NCBI GenBank assembly: GCA_034005165.1
Contig: JAVEVE010000001.1
Location: 496,001 to 560,000, forward strand
DNA length: 64,000 bases
Direction: 5' to 3'
Source of the DNA: UBA1573 sp034005165
GTDB taxonomy: Bacteria; Pseudomonadota; Alphaproteobacteria; Micavibrionales; Micavibrionaceae
In this document: positions 62,428 to 64,000 of the stretch, piece after piece
How positions within the stretch are numbered: position 1 is the stretch's first letter
Layout of the letters: each line of letters begins with the position of its first letter
Position numbers and translations under genes: made by a program
The notes under the pieces: generated by a model
Told to the model about the DNA's origin: nothing
Seen by the model: only the letters and a program-made list of their open reading frames with translations
The model's database searches: none

Positions 62428-63882
62428 ATGACACTCTCGATACGTGCCGTTTTCTACATATTTCTGGTCATATTTGTTGAAGGCTACATCGTCCTGTCAT
62501 CCGAACTTCTGGCCATACGCACACTCGTCCCTTATGTGGGAAGCGGGACGGATACAGTTTCAATCATCATTGCTGCCGTTCTGTTGCCCCTGGCCGCGGG
62601 ATATTTCTCTGGCGGTCAATGGAAGCCATCCCTTAGCGGCGCAGCACACAACAGAACAGTCCGTAAAAAACTCGGGCACAACATATTCATAGCCACAATC
62701 TTTCTGGTCCTTGGATTATCGTTTTTTTCCAATGCAGTTATCATCGAAATACTGATGCGCACTTTTTCAACAGACCGTCTGGTTATCACAACCCTTTTTT
62801 CTTTGCTCTTTCTTGTTATTCCCGTCTATCTGTTGGGGCAAACAACACCACTCCTCAGTAACTTCTTCTCCGAAGATAAACTCTCGGAAACAACAGGAAA
62901 AATCCTGTTTGTGTCAACAATCGGATCATTTATCGGGGCTACATTCACAACATTGATTTTCATGTCCTATATTGGTGTTCACAACACGGTAACACTCAAT
63001 ATTGTACTGGCAGCCCTGCTACTGCTCAGCCTGTCCTTCAAATTCAGAAAAGAAGAAACCCTTATTAAATCAGCTCTTCTGGTAATGGCCGCATTTTTCC
63101 TAAATTCGAACTCTATGTTGAAGAATGCAGATGTCGTTGAAAACAACACTTATAATCTGGTCATGGTCAAAGACATTCCGGAAATTGACTACAAAGTCAT
63201 AACCATCAACGGTTCAGCTTCTTCGGGACTGAACTCCGAAGGAAAACCGTTCGAATATGTGCAGTTCATAGAAGACACCTTCATCAGCCAGATCCCTCCT
63301 GAACGCCAACCGGCAAACATCCTGATACTGGGAGCTGGGGGATTCACCATTGGCTTGAACGATCACATCAACCACTACGATTTCGTAGACATTGACAAAA
63401 CACTTCTGAACGTAGCCGAAAACCATTTTCTCAATGGCCCTTTAAATGAAAATAAGGAATTTCACCCTCTTCCGGCACGCGGATTCCTGAATAGTACCGA
63501 TAAAAAATATGACCTGATTTTGATTGATATATTTTTCAGTCAAAACAGTATTCCCGAACATCTCGTTACGCGGGAATTCCTGATGCAGGTCCGTGACGCC
63601 CTGAAACCGGACGGTATTTTTACAGCGAACGTTATTGCTGATCCGATGGGACATGACGCATTCTCAGTTAATATTGATGCCACGATGCGATCAGTTTTCC
63701 CTGATGTCCGCGCCCAGATTATCCCGAAAAACTACTCACCATGGAAAAAACACGATCTGGCAAACCTGCTCTATTATTCGGGAAACCCACTCGACACAGA
63801 AGTTGGCAAAGACATCACACGCAGCATCTATACAGACAATCTGAACCGATCATATAAAGATCGTCCCAGAGATATAAAGTAG
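62428..63882 (+). CDS. Membrane protein with spermidine synthase-like methyltransferase fold
   Basis: 484 residues. About seven N-terminal membrane helices (1-225; VFVEGYIVLSSELLAIRTL type start) are followed by a Rossmann domain with the glycine motif ILILGAGGFTIGL, the acidic DFVDIDKTLL and the DLILIDIFFSQNSIPEHL segment. This is the membrane-fused spermidine synthase-like family; the aminopropyltransferase Asp corresponding to DxxxP is not clearly kept, so polyamine synthesis is uncertain. The stop codon falls inside the 11-bp tandem repeat at 63870. Confidence 0.85.
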   Translation: MTLSIRAVFYIFLVIFVEGYIVLSSELLAIRTLVPYVGSGTDTVSIIIAAVLLPLAAGYFSGGQWKPSLSGAAHNRTVRKKLGHNIFIATIFLVLGLSFFSNAVIIEILMRTFSTDRLVITTLFSLLFLVIPVYLLGQTTPLLSNFFSEDKLSETTGKILFVSTIGSFIGATFTTLIFMSYIGVHNTVTLNIVLAALLLLSLSFKFRKEETLIKSALLVMAAFFLNSNSMLKNADVVENNTYNLVMVKDIPEIDYKVITINGSASSGLNSEGKPFEYVQFIEDTFISQIPPERQPANILILGAGGFTIGLNDHINHYDFVDIDKTLLNVAENHFLNGPLNENKEFHPLPARGFLNSTDKKYDLILIDIFFSQNSIPEHLVTREFLMQVRDALKPDGIFTANVIADPMGHDAFSVNIDATMRSVFPDVRAQIIPKNYSPWKKHDLANLLYYSGNPLDTEVGKDITRSIYTDNLNRSYKDRPRDIK

Positions 63883-63910
63883 ATATAAAGTAGATATAAA
63901 GTAGATATAA
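63870..63910. repeat. 11-bp tandem repeat over the end of the membrane gene
   Basis: Three identical copies of AGATATAAAGT (63870-63880, 63881-63891, 63892-63902) and eight bases of a fourth. The first copy encodes the last residues and, across its junction with copy 2, the TAG stop. Each further copy would add a TAG in a new frame, so the protein end is insensitive to copy number. Confidence 0.92.
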
Positions 63911-63915
63911 TATTT

Positions 63916-64000
63916 CTACAGGAAATTTTGTGGGTCAATATCCACCTGTACGCGGATATTGGATGGAACTTTAATCGCGCCAATCCATTGAGCGATCATT
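63916..64000 (-). CDS. priA: Primosomal protein N' (PriA), C-terminal end
   Basis: The last 27 codons or so of a minus-strand gene running out of the window. The reading ends IRVQVDIDPQNFL before TAG (complement of 63916-63918), which matches the conserved PriA C-terminus (V-x-VD-DP). PriA restarts stalled replication forks. The call rests on this short tail only. Confidence 0.75.
   Translation of the reverse strand, partial: MIAQWIGAIKVPSNIRVQVDIDPQNFL

Overview
The window is an ordinary, gene-dense bacterial chromosome segment. Base composition is moderate, leaning AT between genes. Family content points to an alphaproteobacterium: a malic enzyme fused to a phosphotransacetylase-like domain, an 890-residue PPDK, a single-gene SucB, YejABEF-type peptide importer parts, KdsB and a GT9 heptosyltransferase (so a Gram-negative with LPS), and a PriA ending typical of the group. 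A Micavibrio-like or Rhodospirillales-like lineage is my guess from gene content, not something I could test. No phage, insertion sequence or CRISPR array is visible.

Layout. 1-7 kb: end of a pseudouridine synthase, Nudix hydrolase, malic enzyme, MgtE and PBP1A, all on +. 7-13 kb: LysE exporter, an unknown protein, a macro-domain protein, a YejA-like peptide-binding protein, a lipoprotein, a heptosyltransferase-like GT9 and tRNA-Phe. 13-18 kb: a PAS-EAL protein, then YgfZ, a HAD phosphatase and a TPR-sulfotransferase. 17.6-24 kb (-): PPDK, GNAT, a small protein, SucB and an unknown protein with a CoiA-like zinc cluster. 24-42 kb (-): an MSHA-like type IV pilus locus. 42-49.5 kb (+): unknown protein, PgsA, PyrD, a membrane protein with a decayed EAL domain, a second YejA, an unknown protein and KdsB. 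49.5-55.6 kb: O-antigen ligase, phosphatase, YejB, YejE and an M20 amidohydrolase. 55.8-59 kb: a two-component cluster of three receiver proteins and one FixL-like kinase. 59-64 kb: GNAT, YejF, TraX-like protein, a membrane spermidine-synthase-like protein and the end of PriA.

The pilus locus is the most interesting part. Reading leftwards from 42.1 kb it encodes an extension ATPase with a predicted c-di-GMP-binding MshEN domain, a GspF platform, a PilM-PilN fusion, PilO, a PilP-like protein, an ABC ATPase, a large TPR protein, a prepilin peptidase relative lacking its catalytic half, two PilT-type ATPases, a secretin, an ABC-2 permease, a membrane protein, a membrane-bound AraC regulator and, separately, a pilin. 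The ABC genes are joined to their neighbours by 1-4 base overlaps, so they look like working members of the locus, as in Myxococcus pilGHI. Two EAL proteins in the window could feed the c-di-GMP input.

Other unexplained structure: three intergenic imperfect hairpins sharing one core (11.5, 12.7 and 55.7 kb), a structured leader with a good promoter before the GNAT gene at 59.2 kb, an 11-bp tandem repeat at the predicted pilin transcription start, and divergent start codons that overlap within one CATG.
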